Shown piece by piece: positions 24,642 through 64,000 of a stretch of DNA of 64,000 nt; position 1 is the first letter of the stretch; the number at the start of each line of letters is the position of its first letter. The notes beneath the pieces are model-generated. The model made no database searches and had not been told where the DNA came from. It was given only the letters and a program-made list of their open reading frames with translations. A program made the translations under genes and the position numbers. The stretch is from Paulinella micropora (lineage: Eukaryota > Cercozoa > Imbricatea > Euglyphida): contig BJOX01000062.1 in the NCBI GenBank assembly GCA_009731375.1, forward strand, positions 427,870 through 491,869, written 5' to 3'.

Positions 24642-25200
24642 CTTCCGCCATGAGGGCCCACCGGACGCCTCCCATGTTCTTCAACCGGGCTACGCACCGG
24701 CGCTTTCCTTCCGCTACTCCATGGCACCGCCCCTGCTTCATCTTATCTATGTCGGCGTCGTCCTCAAGCAAGATCTCAAAACTGTTCTCGTCTTCCGGTG
24801 GTATGATCGGTTCGGGAAGGTTTGCACCCCCGGGTTTAGCCATGAGGGCTTTGTCTTTCGACTTGCCGGTTAGGAACTTTACCATCTGGGTTAAGGCTAC
24901 GCCCGGCTCCTCATCCTCGGAGTCGTCGCTATCACTACCCCCGTTAGAGCCCTTTGCTGCCTCCCCCTTCTCCTTTCGGCCTTTGTCAGGGCACTTGCTC
25001 AACTTGTGCTTGCCCCCGCACAACCGGCACTTCTTGCTGCACTTACCGGCGATGTGCCCCTTTTCGAAGCAGTTAAAGCACTTTGGCCCCTTGCTCTTCT
25101 CGCTCTTCTTGCTTTTCTCCCCCTTGGGGGTGTCTGCCGGTTTGGGAGGGGTTTTCTTGGCTTTAGTGGGATCATGCTCAAACCTACATTTGCGGCCCAT
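24625..25200 (-). pseudogene. Gag zinc-knuckle region, copy B
   Basis: Continues the gag protein in a shifted frame: it opens with KCRFEHD (the end of a CCCH finger), a lysine-rich stretch, the CCHC knuckle CFNCFEKGHIAGKC and CRLCGGKHKLSKC. Confidence 0.85.
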
Positions 25201-26567
25201 CTACACTCCCCCTGTTTGTCCCACAAGAAACACACCCCTCTCACTTTCCCTCCCACATGGAGGTAGCGGCAAGAGGCCCCACGAGTGCATTTGCCTTCCT
25301 TGCTGAAGAGCCAGCACTCGTCCTTGGGTTTCCCTTTTCCGGCCTTGCGAGCTGCCAAACCTTTCTCCGTGGAACTAGTCACTTTGGCCCGGTCAAACTT
25401 CTTGTCTAGCTCCAGGGCACGATCTTGCACGAACTTCCACCAGGAGGCAAAGTCCCACTTGAACTGCTTGCGATTCAGTTCAGCCATTTCCACCCAGACT
25501 TGCCAAGCTTTATTTACCCTAGAGTCAGATTGCTTTGGGCCCACTAACGCATCCTTCACTATTTGTTGCATCCGGTCATCGGTTGGGGCTTGGCCACAGT
25601 CGGCCAACCAGTCTCTCCTAGCGTTCAAGTCTACACACTGACCGACGTACTGTTGCTTACTCGTAAAGAGGAAGTCATTCAGTTCCTTCACCTTGTCCTG
25701 AACATCAGAGGGGTCGGCTTTCTTGTACCGGGCTAGCAGTCTGTCCCACAGTGCTTTAGTGTTTTGGCCAAAGGTCAGTTTCTCCGGATCAGCTAAGTCA
25801 CGCACTAGAATCTTCGCCTCACCACCGAGCATGTCATAGATGATATTGAACACCCTCTCTTTTTGCTTGCTCATCTCAGCAAGTACACTAGCGTCATAGG
25901 CTATCACCTGACGTGTCAGTGCGCCAGCACGATCAGCACCCCCTAGTGGGGTTTTGACCTTAGAGGGGTCCGTCTGTCCTCGGAAGGCCCCACTCTTGCA
26001 ATCGCCCTCTAAGTCTGAGCACTTGCCAGTTGACAGCCTAGGTTTGTCAGTGCTAGCATACCCACTAGAATAGAGGTCAGAGGTGTGACGGTCTTCATCT
26101 TCCTCCTCCTCCTCCTCCTTTCCTTCTTCAGTCTCAGTGATTGGTTTATCTTTCGGACTGCCAAAAACCGGTTTGTAACGCTTGACTGGGGTTTCCTTGT
26201 CTTCCTCTACCCCTAACGCCTCCTCAAGGTTTGGAGCTTTTGGTTTGGGGTTGGGCATAGGCCACAGGCGAGTAGAACCCTTGGCTTTGTCCTCGAAGGA
26301 TTCCTTTACTACTTCTTCGTCCAAGTCAGCCCAATCATTCCGCTCTGCTACCTCTTCCCAAACTAGTGTAAAGGGGGGCACCTCCCTACCCTTAAGCTGT
26401 ATCCCTAATACGTTTTCGCGATGTACATATTGTTTGTGGGCTTCAGCTCCCTGCAGCACTTCCTTAGGGGCCTTAGCATTACAGCTTTGCACTACCTGCC
26501 TATGCAATAGGATCCATGCCTCTTTGCCGGTGAACGTAATCTTATTGTCTGTCTTACTAGTAGTCAT
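24999..26567 (-). CDS. Gag polyprotein N-terminal part of the Copia element
   Basis: Starts MTTSKTDNKITFTG about 1.3 kb inside the 5' LTR and reads about 455 meaningful residues. The middle resembles Copia Gag (helical, with NDFLFTSKQQYVGQC, and WLADCGQAPTDDRMQQIV of the UBN2 type). It ends in CCCH zinc fingers: C-x8-C-x5-C-x3-H near residue 420, and a second that is broken by a frameshift near base 25200, after which the frame is out of register. CCCH fingers together with a CCHC knuckle in one Gag are unusual. Confidence 0.8.
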   Translation of the reverse strand: MTTSKTDNKITFTGKEAWILLHRQVVQSCNAKAPKEVLQGAEAHKQYVHRENVLGIQLKGREVPPFTLVWEEVAERNDWADLDEEVVKESFEDKAKGSTRLWPMPNPKPKAPNLEEALGVEEDKETPVKRYKPVFGSPKDKPITETEEGKEEEEEEDEDRHTSDLYSSGYASTDKPRLSTGKCSDLEGDCKSGAFRGQTDPSKVKTPLGGADRAGALTRQVIAYDASVLAEMSKQKERVFNIIYDMLGGEAKILVRDLADPEKLTFGQNTKALWDRLLARYKKADPSDVQDKVKELNDFLFTSKQQYVGQCVDLNARRDWLADCGQAPTDDRMQQIVKDALVGPKQSDSRVNKAWQVWVEMAELNRKQFKWDFASWWKFVQDRALELDKKFDRAKVTSSTEKGLAARKAGKGKPKDECWLFSKEGKCTRGASCRYLHVGGKVRGVCFLWDKQGECRWAANVGLSMIPLKPRKPLPNRQTPPRGRKARRARRARGQSALTASKRGTSPVSAARSAGCAGASTS

Positions 26568-27115
26568 TTCTAACCACCGTCAGTCTCGAACGGACACACG
26601 CTCCACACACACACACTTACACACAGCACAAAGCTATGCTCTCTACCGGCCAAACAGAGATAGGGTCACGCTATGCTTACGCTGTTCTGATGGCACAGAC
26701 ACAGGCAAGCAACCACACACACTCCCACACAGAGAGAACACAACAGAGGCCACGAGCAGACTCACACACATACTACACAGAATAGTGTTTTGCTTGTCCA
26801 CACCACCCTTTACTCTTTCTCTCTCCGAGGCTCTTCAACCACGTTTGTTACCACTGACTCTGTTGCTCAAACTACACTGAGGCTACTACCACCTATGATA
26901 GCTTTCCACCCACTAGCAGCTCTATCTGCAAAGTCAGTTCTTCAACCTACCTAGGTTTGTAGTTGTTTTTGTACAACCACCTAAACACTCACCTTTCGCT
27001 CCTCCCCTCGTGTCCTATGCACGGTTCTTCAGAGCTCACGACCTCACCACATCTCTCTCTCACTCCTCACACAGTCACAACAGCGACACAAGTAGTAGAT
27101 GCGATGATGCAGTAC

Positions 27116-27390
27116 GAATGCGACAATAACTTTGCTGTGTAAACTGTTGTGTCCCGTGGGCCGGGGGTGCTCAATCCCGCCAGTTACCACGGCAAAGCAC
27201 AACTGGCCTACTGCTCAACAATAACTTTGTAAGGTAAACTGTTGTGTCCCGTGGTAGCGGGTGCTCAATCCCGCTGGCACCACGGGAAAGCACAACTGGT
27301 CTATTGCTTTGTACTCGGGCCTTGCTATTTGTTGTGTCCATGGTATTGGGTGCTCAATCCCAACTGACACCACGTCCGACACAATTGGCC
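27116..27390. repeat. Leader minisatellite of the Copia element
   Basis: Three ~80-bp units, each with TTGTGTCCCGTGG or TTGTGTCCATGG, then GGGTGCTCAATCCC, then ACCACG and ACAACTGG. They lie in the untranslated leader between the 5' LTR and gag; each unit could fold because its CCGTGG and CCACGG parts are complementary. Confidence 0.8.
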
Positions 27391-27844
27391 ACGTCACCGA
27401 GCTGACAAAAGCACAACAACTTTAGGAGGCTCACCCCTCCCGCACTGCATCCTGTACGCTTCGGTGTCTTGCTCTCTGTCCTGTCCCCCAGCTTGCCTTT
27501 GCACTGTAGTGATAGTGTTGGCCCTATGCTTGCTTCCGCATGCTGATACTACCTTGGATCATTGCGCTGACACATATACGCACGCACATAATCGCGCATT
27601 GATCTACATCTGCAAACTTTTTTTTGATTCATTTTCTTTTTATATTTATTCACATATTTATCGGTCAATCATCTGTTACGATTCGTTGCACACCAGCAAA
27701 GCAGGTCGTGGGTAGTGTCTACAGTGATCAGCTGTAGCCACAGAATTAAAAATGCGCACTTTCCTGTAATGGGGTCACGTAAGGTGGACCCCTCATCCCT
27801 TTAACGAAGGTTCTCCTCTGCGATCCGTTGCACAGGTCACGCTC

Positions 27845-27860
27845 CAAGGCTCGATAACCA
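27845..27860 (-). promoter_or_regulatory. Candidate tRNA primer binding site
   Basis: Reads TGGTTATCGAGCCTTG on the - strand, two bases inside the 5' LTR. It begins TGG as required for a tRNA CCA end and resembles initiator-methionine tRNA sites used by many Copia elements. Confidence 0.65.
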
Positions 27861-27862
27861 GT

Positions 27863-28208
27863 TGGGAGAAAACCCTCTCGACTTCTGGCAAACGGCGACC
27901 GGAACTCGGGGCGTCCCCCTCCTATCGGCCAACTGCTTCCCACGTAAAAGAATTTAACAATACTGAACAATTCCCGCCAGTATAACTGACGACGTCACAC
28001 AAAAGATGTACCTCCAGAAAATGACACACGAAACGGCCTGATATGCGCAATACTGGTAATGGTAAAATGCTAGTGCCACCAGTACCAGAAAAGATACTAT
28101 AAATGACTGTATTAATATCTAATAATACTACTAACGTAACGAATATTGCTAACGTATAAAATAGCAACATGGACATAGCTGAGGAGGAAGGGTCTGATTA
28201 ATTGACCA
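27863..28208 (-). repeat. 5' LTR of the Copia element
   Basis: 346-bp partner of 14851-15197. In element orientation it starts TGGTCAATTAATC and ends CTCCCA. Confidence 0.85.
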
Positions 28209-28756
28209 ATGGTCACCAGTGCCAGCGGGCCTGCTCTGTTTCAATTTCAAGGCACGGTCACACAGTGCATCTCTGAACTGAGTGTCACTTATTATTAATA
28301 AGGAGGCTAAAATAATATCTAGTGCCCGCCGGATTATCAATATTATAAATACAGTTTATGAAACAGAAACTTGAAGTGTTTGCGTAATAAAAAGAACAGC
28401 GGACGGTTATTCAAACTTTGAAAGTTGTTCAGTCACTGCCGGGAAAAACACCTATGTATAATATTATTGGCTTACCGTAATTACCGATATTTCTGAAAAT
28501 AGTATTAATTATTGTAATATCAAGACTGTGAGCGGTCACGGGGTCAGTCTGTATTGGCCTAAGCTTACCATAAATGAAATTATTACTACAAAATCAATAT
28601 TATAAATAATCACCGAGACACTGATTCATTTCCACGTGAAAATGCCAAGGACATTTGCATCACGTTAAGGGACGTCGGTAGCACTTACGGTACCAAAGTG
28701 TTTAAATGTGTTATTTAAAACGTAGTTTACAGAGAATCTATACGTTGTATGTGAGG
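28209..28756. other. Intergenic between Copia 5' LTR and kinase 3' end
   Basis: AT-rich unique sequence with several ATTATTAATA motifs. No gene recognised. Confidence 0.5.
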
Positions 28757-41122
<12,366 letters not shown>

Positions 41123-41852
41123 GGCAGCTCACCTGCTCAAGCCGCTATCAATGCGGAGAATCACTTAACCTGGCTCCGTGTGGAGCCATCGTCCCACCCC
41201 GTTCAGACTGAACGTGAACGAATTATGACTTGGAACAACTATTAACGAAATCACTGCCATTCTTCTTGCCATTTGATGGCTCAGGACCGTTGTATATTTT
41301 GATTTTGCAGTTTATAATAATATTTGTGTTTGAAAGGCCTCTCGAAAGAAAGTCGTTGTTCACTCGATATGTTCTCGTTTCTTCAAACGAACAGTACTGT
41401 TATGCAGATTTAGTACTTCAAATAGCAGATTCTATTGACATTTCTGTCGAGTCACCTTCACACCGCAACTATGATTTTCTAACGACTATGTGCGCCATCA
41501 CACCCAAACAAACAACAAATATGTCTCAAAGAAACATGGGGTACAGGCTGTGATTTTTGTCGGGGCCGAATAGAAAGATCGTGCCCCCTGATATATTCAC
41601 CAGACGGAAAAATTTCTCCTGTCGGTCTCAAGACGACCCAAAAAAGAACCAACCATTTTCAAAATATTCTCGTCTGTCCTCGAACTTCTTGTTCGACGAA
41701 ATGTCTGACGAGTTGAAAAAGGGACTCAAGAGGTTGTGTCACGGTATTAACTGCCTTCCCGAGAGTGAATTATCAATTTCATCCCCTTCTGTGCGCTGGT
41801 CACAGGTTTAGGTATTATCATGCTGCGGCGATGAGCAACCAGAAAGTACAGC
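41123..41852. promoter_or_regulatory. Divergent intergenic region between the kinase gene and CDC45
   Basis: About 730 bp of unique, repeat-poor sequence separates the two start codons on opposite strands, so it should hold both promoters and 5' UTRs. No core element was identified. An 84-codon frame at 41557-41811 has no recognisable similarity and is not called. Confidence 0.5.
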
Positions 41853-44215
41853 ATGATCATTGACAAGGAGAGCCTCGACGAGGCTTATAACAGCATCCTG
41901 CACGAAGCTCTCAGTCAAGGTTCATACTTGAGTCTTGACTGTGTACATCTTTCCCCCCTTATTGCATGTGCAGTATGTACGGTGCTCGTTTTCGTATCGC
42001 CTGAAACAGACTCCTTATGTTCCCTTAAGATTCTCACGGTCTCCCCCACAGGCAACACACAACTTTTTCATGTTCCACCATAATGACACTTTAAACACAA
42101 AATACAGACGCAGCGAATACATCATGGGTGTAGAAAATAATAGAAAAAAACTTACAAAAGATATCTGCAAGACAGGAACCCAAAATCTTTCCGAGAACAC
42201 ATAGCATTGCACACAACTGCAAGGGGTCATTCACAGTCGAAGCCTCGCTCACTCGCACACGCAAACACACACACACATACCCTCAGCACACATGCGTGTA
42301 TACAAAGCATGCCCACAGACCATGATCTTGTTGTAGCACTTGCTGCAGACTGATTCGATCCAGTATTTAGTCAAGCCCGTGTCTGGCTATGAAGACATAG
42401 CACGAGCTAATGAAGAGCTCATCAAGGGCTCGGATCAGGTCTTTTCCTCTCTAACTTCTTCTGTTCCCGCAAGCTGCTAATATATCATCCTAAACATCGC
42501 AGGTAGCCTCCTGTCAGCGAACGACATTACAAAGTCACTTCTGTACTGTCACTTTAATCCTTCTATGCTTGCTCGAGCACGTGATTTTGTTGGTGCGTGT
42601 GTGTGTGTGAGAGAGAGAGAGAGAGAAAGAAAGAGAGTGCGTGTATGTGTGTTTTATATTTTGTTTTGCTGTTTGCTTGGTCCTTGTTGTGAAACAGTTC
42701 AAGAGTATTATTATGCTCAATTGCGGAGGGATCGTCGACTTGCGCGAATTCCTCTCACTCACCGACGAGATGAGTGTATACGTGATCGATAGCCACCGGC
42801 CGTACCATCTGAGCAACGTGCGACAAGATAACGAACAGATTCGTATCCTGGAAGCATCGGACCAGGAGCAAGAGGAATATCCTAGTGATGTAGAAGATTT
42901 GGAGGAGTCTGAGAAGAGCGCCGGGGAGGGTTCCGACGAGGAGATGGCCGACGAGGAGGGAGGTAGCGAGAAACAAGAAGCCAGACAACGAAGAAAGCAA
43001 CAGCGCATCAAGATAATGGATTATTATCGGTACAGCTACTACGGCAGGGCCGCGTCAGGCGTGTTGTATGACTTGGCGATCCAATTGAACAAAGACAACA
43101 ACGATCTGCTCTGGATGTCTATTGTGGGCTTGACAGACCAACTGGTTTTTGAGCGCATACAGAAAGAGAGGTACGAATGGCATGTCCGCCACACCAGCGA
43201 AGAGGTGGATCGACTGAACTTCCAAGAAGAGGACGAAGACACGAAAGAGAGCAAGATCGAAGCCGACCAGCTGGTTTCTCTCGGAAAAATAGGCCACATT
43301 TCCTTCAAGATGGAATACCGCTTTATATGTTTTCGGCACTGGAACCTCTACGACAGCATGTATCACTCACAGTACGTCGCTACCCGGCTCGGAGTCTGGA
43401 TGGACTCTGGACAGCGCAAACTGCACTCCCTGCTGGCCAAGATGGGCATTCCCCTTAGTGAGTGCAAGGCGAAATGGCCCTTCATGCAGGAGTCACTCAA
43501 AGATTTACTGAGCAACACCGTGGAGAAGTGCGGCACGCTCTTCGGCTTGAATGAGATCAAGTACGGATCCTTCGCAAAGCAACACACCAGGAACATCAAG
43601 ATCTGCGCTTCGGATATGGTGTATTCGGTGACAGCGCTTCTAGAAGACCCCTCCCATGACGAAGAAGCCTCAGAGAAAACTTGGGAAAGGAACTTTTGGT
43701 TTGCTTACGACTCCCTCTCCAGCAAGAACATCAAGCTGTTCACGCGTGGTATCGAAATGGCCATCGAGACTCAAAAGGCCATCGTGCGACAGGCTTCAGC
43801 TATCATTCAGAAAAAGACGGTGCAGTCCTCCGGTCCTTTCCGCTACGTGGTGCTCGAAGACTCGCCCGACCAGAAATTCTTCTCTCACACTCTCTCCCTC
43901 TCCAAACTGGCCTTGTTCATGGTGGACGCTCACCAGCAGAAGCGTCGCGGAGCCCGTGAGACCAGCAAGCCGTTCGTGATCTGCGCGTCCCTGCAGGACA
44001 AAAAGACCTACCTGCTGGTCGGCGTCACAGGTGCGGGCAGTCGCTCTTCGCAAGGCGCAGCCAAAAACTCTTTTGGTAACGCGTTTCATGAGGCGACCAA
44101 CAAGTGCAAGGCTCGTGTCAAGCACGACGGGTTCGAAACCTCTGTCATAGAAGTCCAGCGAGACGACCTGAAGAACTTCCTGGAGATCTTGTACAGCGGT
44201 TTGGTGGCTATCTAA
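41853..44215 (+). CDS. CDC45: CDC45 replication initiation factor, complete, 4 exons
   Basis: Essential subunit of the CMG (Cdc45-MCM-GINS) replicative helicase. Exons 41853-41919, 41974-42038, 42337-42438 and 42698-44215; introns are GT-AG, phases agree, total 583 aa (human 566). N-terminus SLDEAYNSILHEAL; the DHH-like fold motif corresponding to human VDALC reads ETDSLCSLKIL (33-43); then KPVSGYED (57-64), NCGGIVDL (86-93) and DSHRP (109-113). An acidic segment (roughly 127-165, EEYPSDVEDLEESE) follows, as in the family, then YRYSYYG and a conserved C-terminus ending ILYSGLVAI. The start is the first ATG in frame and gives the expected N-terminus. Introns are short and, unlike those of the neighbouring genes, lack exon-edge copies. 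Confidence 0.95.
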
Positions 44216-44492
44216 TCATTCCATCCCTTTGCCGCGCGTCAGCGTTCTTGCCTACTCCACTCTCGCCATCGGTTTTCATTTTCATTTCATTTTTGTTTTT
44301 GTTTTTGTTTTTCTTTCTTGCGCCGTGTTATATTTTTTGGTATTTATTGAATGTTCGCTCCATGATCGACGTCCGCAGCCTGGAAAAGCAGCTCACAGAC
44401 GCACACAGCAACTACGACTATCCCACCACTCGCCCACCCGTCCACGTACATGGCAGTGGTATTTAATATGGCTGTCCGACTTCTCACATTCA

Positions 44493-44498
44493 AATAAA
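44493..44498 (+). terminator. Polyadenylation signal AATAAA downstream of CDC45
   Basis: Canonical hexamer about 280 bases after the CDC45 stop, just before a CA repeat. Confidence 0.55.
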
Positions 44499-44515
44499 GA
44501 TACAAGACACGCACA

Positions 44516-44559
<44 letters not shown>

Positions 44560-46769
44560 GACACTAGCACACACCAGTTGACACCCTGAATCCACAACAC
44601 ACACACACAATCACACACCGTCGCAGCCCATGCAAAGCCCAAGATTGTAGTCGAGAATCTCCCGCATCATTTTCAGCCCTTTTTAAGAATAAATGTATAC
44701 TAGTAGAACAGTGGATAGTAAACGTGGATAGTAAACGTACATTTACTAGGTAATAAGGATAAAAAGACCTGTGGAGCGTTTCCAACGTACAAACTCACCT
44801 ATTCCACCTCATCCAGACCCTCTTTCTACACTCACGCGGCACGATCCAGACCCTCTTTCTACAATCTATCGGTCCTCAAATTTTCCTCTGGGGGACCTTT
44901 CACTCTTTTCCTTTTGCTTACCTAATTTAACAAGCTTTCGTTTTCAATGATTTTGAGCAGCAGAATCTGTCTCTATGTTTACTTTCATGTTTGACAAATG
45001 TCTTAGAATACGCTTCCTACTCATCCCTACCGAGTGGCCGTAATGGTGGCAAGTATTCATTTAGTAAACTTCTCGCAGTGATAGTGTAAAATCGTTCGAG
45101 TCAAGTATTAAAAGTCGTTCAGTCATTGAAAACGGAGTTTGAAATCACGCTTGCGAATAAGTTTCGGGCGAATGGCATCGTGTCTATACTGTATACAGCT
45201 ATTCAAGTAGTAATGGTGATTAATATTCATACGGTCCCACTGACTCCCGACTGAAAAAAGTGAGCTGAGCACACTCAGAAGGCACTCAGGCTTTGGCTTA
45301 TATATTAATATATATATTAATATTATTCAATATTCGGCTCGCAGGGCACGGCCACTCTGTTAACCAAAATCTGTCCGTAACGGATTCCGTCTCGGACGGT
45401 CTCCGATGAAAAAATTTGTTGACAGTCCTTTTTTGCATAATGTTATTAATATTAATAAACAAAAAGATCCGGGCCGATGCCGGATAAGTTATCACTGATC
45501 TTGAGCAACTTTATGGGTAAAACGAGGAAGCCGGCCAACTTCGAACTAAATATCTGACTATTGAGAGTGAGCCGCGTCACAGTGACTTTCCGGCGAAACG
45601 AGAACCTCACCAGCTAATATGACTGTTCAACTTAAAAATTAAAAATTTGATGAATTATGCTAGACTTGAACAAACAGGAACACACTGTTGGCGGGGAAAG
45701 TCCGACAATGGTCACAGTGAACGGTTGCAGTGTTCACTGGCATTGGCCCGGGTAGATGATCCTGAGCCGCAAGCCTTTTCAAGAGAGATGTGCTCACTGG
45801 TCACATTCAAGCCTGTTCAAGTTCAAGCCTGTTCACTGAGTGAAAGTTGCACGGACGGTTCCGAAACTTGAAGTGTCACGGAAAGAACGAACATATGATG
45901 ATACTCAAAAGTGTTTCATTGTTCTTACGTTCGAATTTTGCCACGGTTATATTGATATTTTTTCCCACCGTTTCCGACAGTGGGGAGAGCTCAGTTGAAC
46001 AAAGCTGTCACGGTCGCAGAGATCAGTTTTGAATTTTTTTTTTGGGTATTGGCATTCAAAAGAAGCTTATACTATGACGAAGTTACTTGAATAAGGTCAT
46101 GCAGACTCGTGACCCAATTTTATTATTAATATTGAATAATAATATTCGAAAGTATTGTTTTTAGTTAGTACAGTACAGTATTAATACATATACTAGTACT
46201 ACTATCATAACTTGATTACTATTAATAACGACATAATGTAAGTAGTGCTGATACACTTTCAGAAATAGTTATTTATTATTAATATTAATAACAGGGGTTT
46301 ACCGGACCACGAGTGACAGTGCTCACCACTTTGCAAAGGTTAACTTAGTACAAGGGCTGGATAGTGGGAAAGGCAAGGGCTAGGTATAGGTGTGTGGTCT
46401 GCAGTGCATTTCAGCTGTGCTCAAGACGAAGGTTTTTGAGGAAAATTATCTGTGGTGGAAAGTTGGTTTATTTTGTGTGGTAGGGAATGTAACTGGGTTA
46501 AGGTCAGTGGAAGGAAAATAGCACGGCCAGTGAGAAAAATTATGAGCTGATATAGGTAAAGGAAATTGCTAGAGCAAAAAAGAAATTTGTCAGAGCAAAC
46601 CCAAGTGTAAAATTAATTAAGGTAAAAAATCCAGAAACAAGTTTGGTATTGTTATTACATATTTAAGTAGATTTAACGGTTCCTCAAGAAGTTATTACTT
46701 GCTATACTTAAATTATGATAAATCTTAATAGTATTCCATCTATCAAATGAAACTGAAACGTCTCAGCCG
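44499..46769. other. Intergenic, no gene seen
   Basis: About 2.3 kb between the 3' ends of CDC45 and the zinc-finger gene. CA repeat at 44505-44610; AT-rich palindromic TATTAATATTAATA motifs near 45300-45450 and 46120-46300. No protein or RNA gene recognised. Confidence 0.5.
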
Positions 46770-63867
<17,098 letters not shown>

Positions 63868-64000
63868 CTGCATGATAGATAGATGGGTAGGTAGATAGAT
63901 ATGTTTTGGTCGTATCAGCGCTGCATATCCGGCGACATAGTCACCCATTGCACCCCGCATACATACATAACATAACATAACGTAATATAACATAACATAA
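63868..64000. other. Window edge: repeat and possible upstream exon
   Basis: GATA and CATAA repeats around a unique island (63900-63958) that reads GDYVAGYAALIRP on the - strand. It may be part of the preceding exon of the zinc-finger gene, but no clear splice sites were found. Confidence 0.3.

Larger units (their letters stand above)
14851..28208 (-). mobile_element. Ty1/Copia-type LTR retrotransposon, degraded, with duplicated gag-pol
   Basis: Coding order on the - strand is gag, protease, integrase, reverse transcriptase, RNase H, the Copia order. LTRs of about 346 bp (27863-28208 and 14851-15197) begin TG and end CA in element orientation. The flanking 5-mers are ATCGT (14846-14850) and ATGGT (28209-28213), a target duplication with one mismatch. 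A tRNA-type primer site lies two bases inside the 5' LTR, and a polypurine tract abuts the 3' LTR. It sits between the 3' ends of RAB2 and the kinase gene. Several frameshifts make it inactive as assembled. The 4.1-kb segment 16969-21078 is repeated at 21089-25193 across a 10-N join, so the true length is uncertain. Confidence 0.9.

Noticed and set aside
41557-41811. 84-codon frame between the kinase gene and CDC45
   Set aside because: No recognisable similarity or splice context; it lies in the presumed shared promoter region.
44499-46769. tRNA or other RNA genes in the intergenic regions
   Set aside because: Read for cloverleaf-like A/B boxes without finding a convincing case; absence is not proven by eye.

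Overview
The window is nuclear DNA of a eukaryote, probably a protist or alga. Genes are split by many GT-AG introns. RAB2 and CDC45 are eukaryote-wide, and a MAP3K-epsilon/Cdc7 type kinase is known from plants, fungi, amoebae and other protists. I cannot name the species. Simple repeats and short minisatellites make up most of the bases, and sixteen runs of N interrupt them.

Layout. 1-1442: simple repeats, then unique sequence taken as the RAB2 5' region. 1443-13448 (+): a complete RAB2 GTPase gene in 12 small exons. 14851-28208 (-): a Ty1/Copia LTR retrotransposon lying between the converging RAB2 and kinase genes. It has LTRs, a near-matching 5-bp target duplication, a primer binding site and a polypurine tract. 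Its gag-pol is broken by frameshifts and appears partly twice around a 10-N join. 28757-41122 (-): a MAP3K-epsilon/Cdc7-like kinase with a C-terminal armadillo region, 18 located exons. 41123-41852: a short divergent intergenic region. 41853-44215 (+): complete CDC45 in 4 exons. 44216-46769: no gene seen. 46770-63867 (-): one large gene, 5' end outside the window, with 20 exons whose phases all agree, encoding a low-complexity protein with one C2H2 zinc finger that I cannot name.

The exon models were built by reading both strands, matching RAB2, CDC45 and the kinase to their families, and checking that each junction has GT/AG and a continuous phase. RAB2 sums to 214 aa, CDC45 to 583 aa, and the visible zinc-finger gene to 734 aa.

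The most striking observation is that the edges of coding exons in RAB2, the kinase gene and the zinc-finger gene have been copied many times into the neighbouring introns. Each copy is an exon edge plus its splice site plus microsatellite. 5'-edge copies lie upstream of the true exon and 3'-edge copies lie downstream. One RAB2 exon also has inverted copies. Many introns are little more than a tetranucleotide repeat that itself supplies the splice signals. CDC45, in the middle of the window, is free of this.
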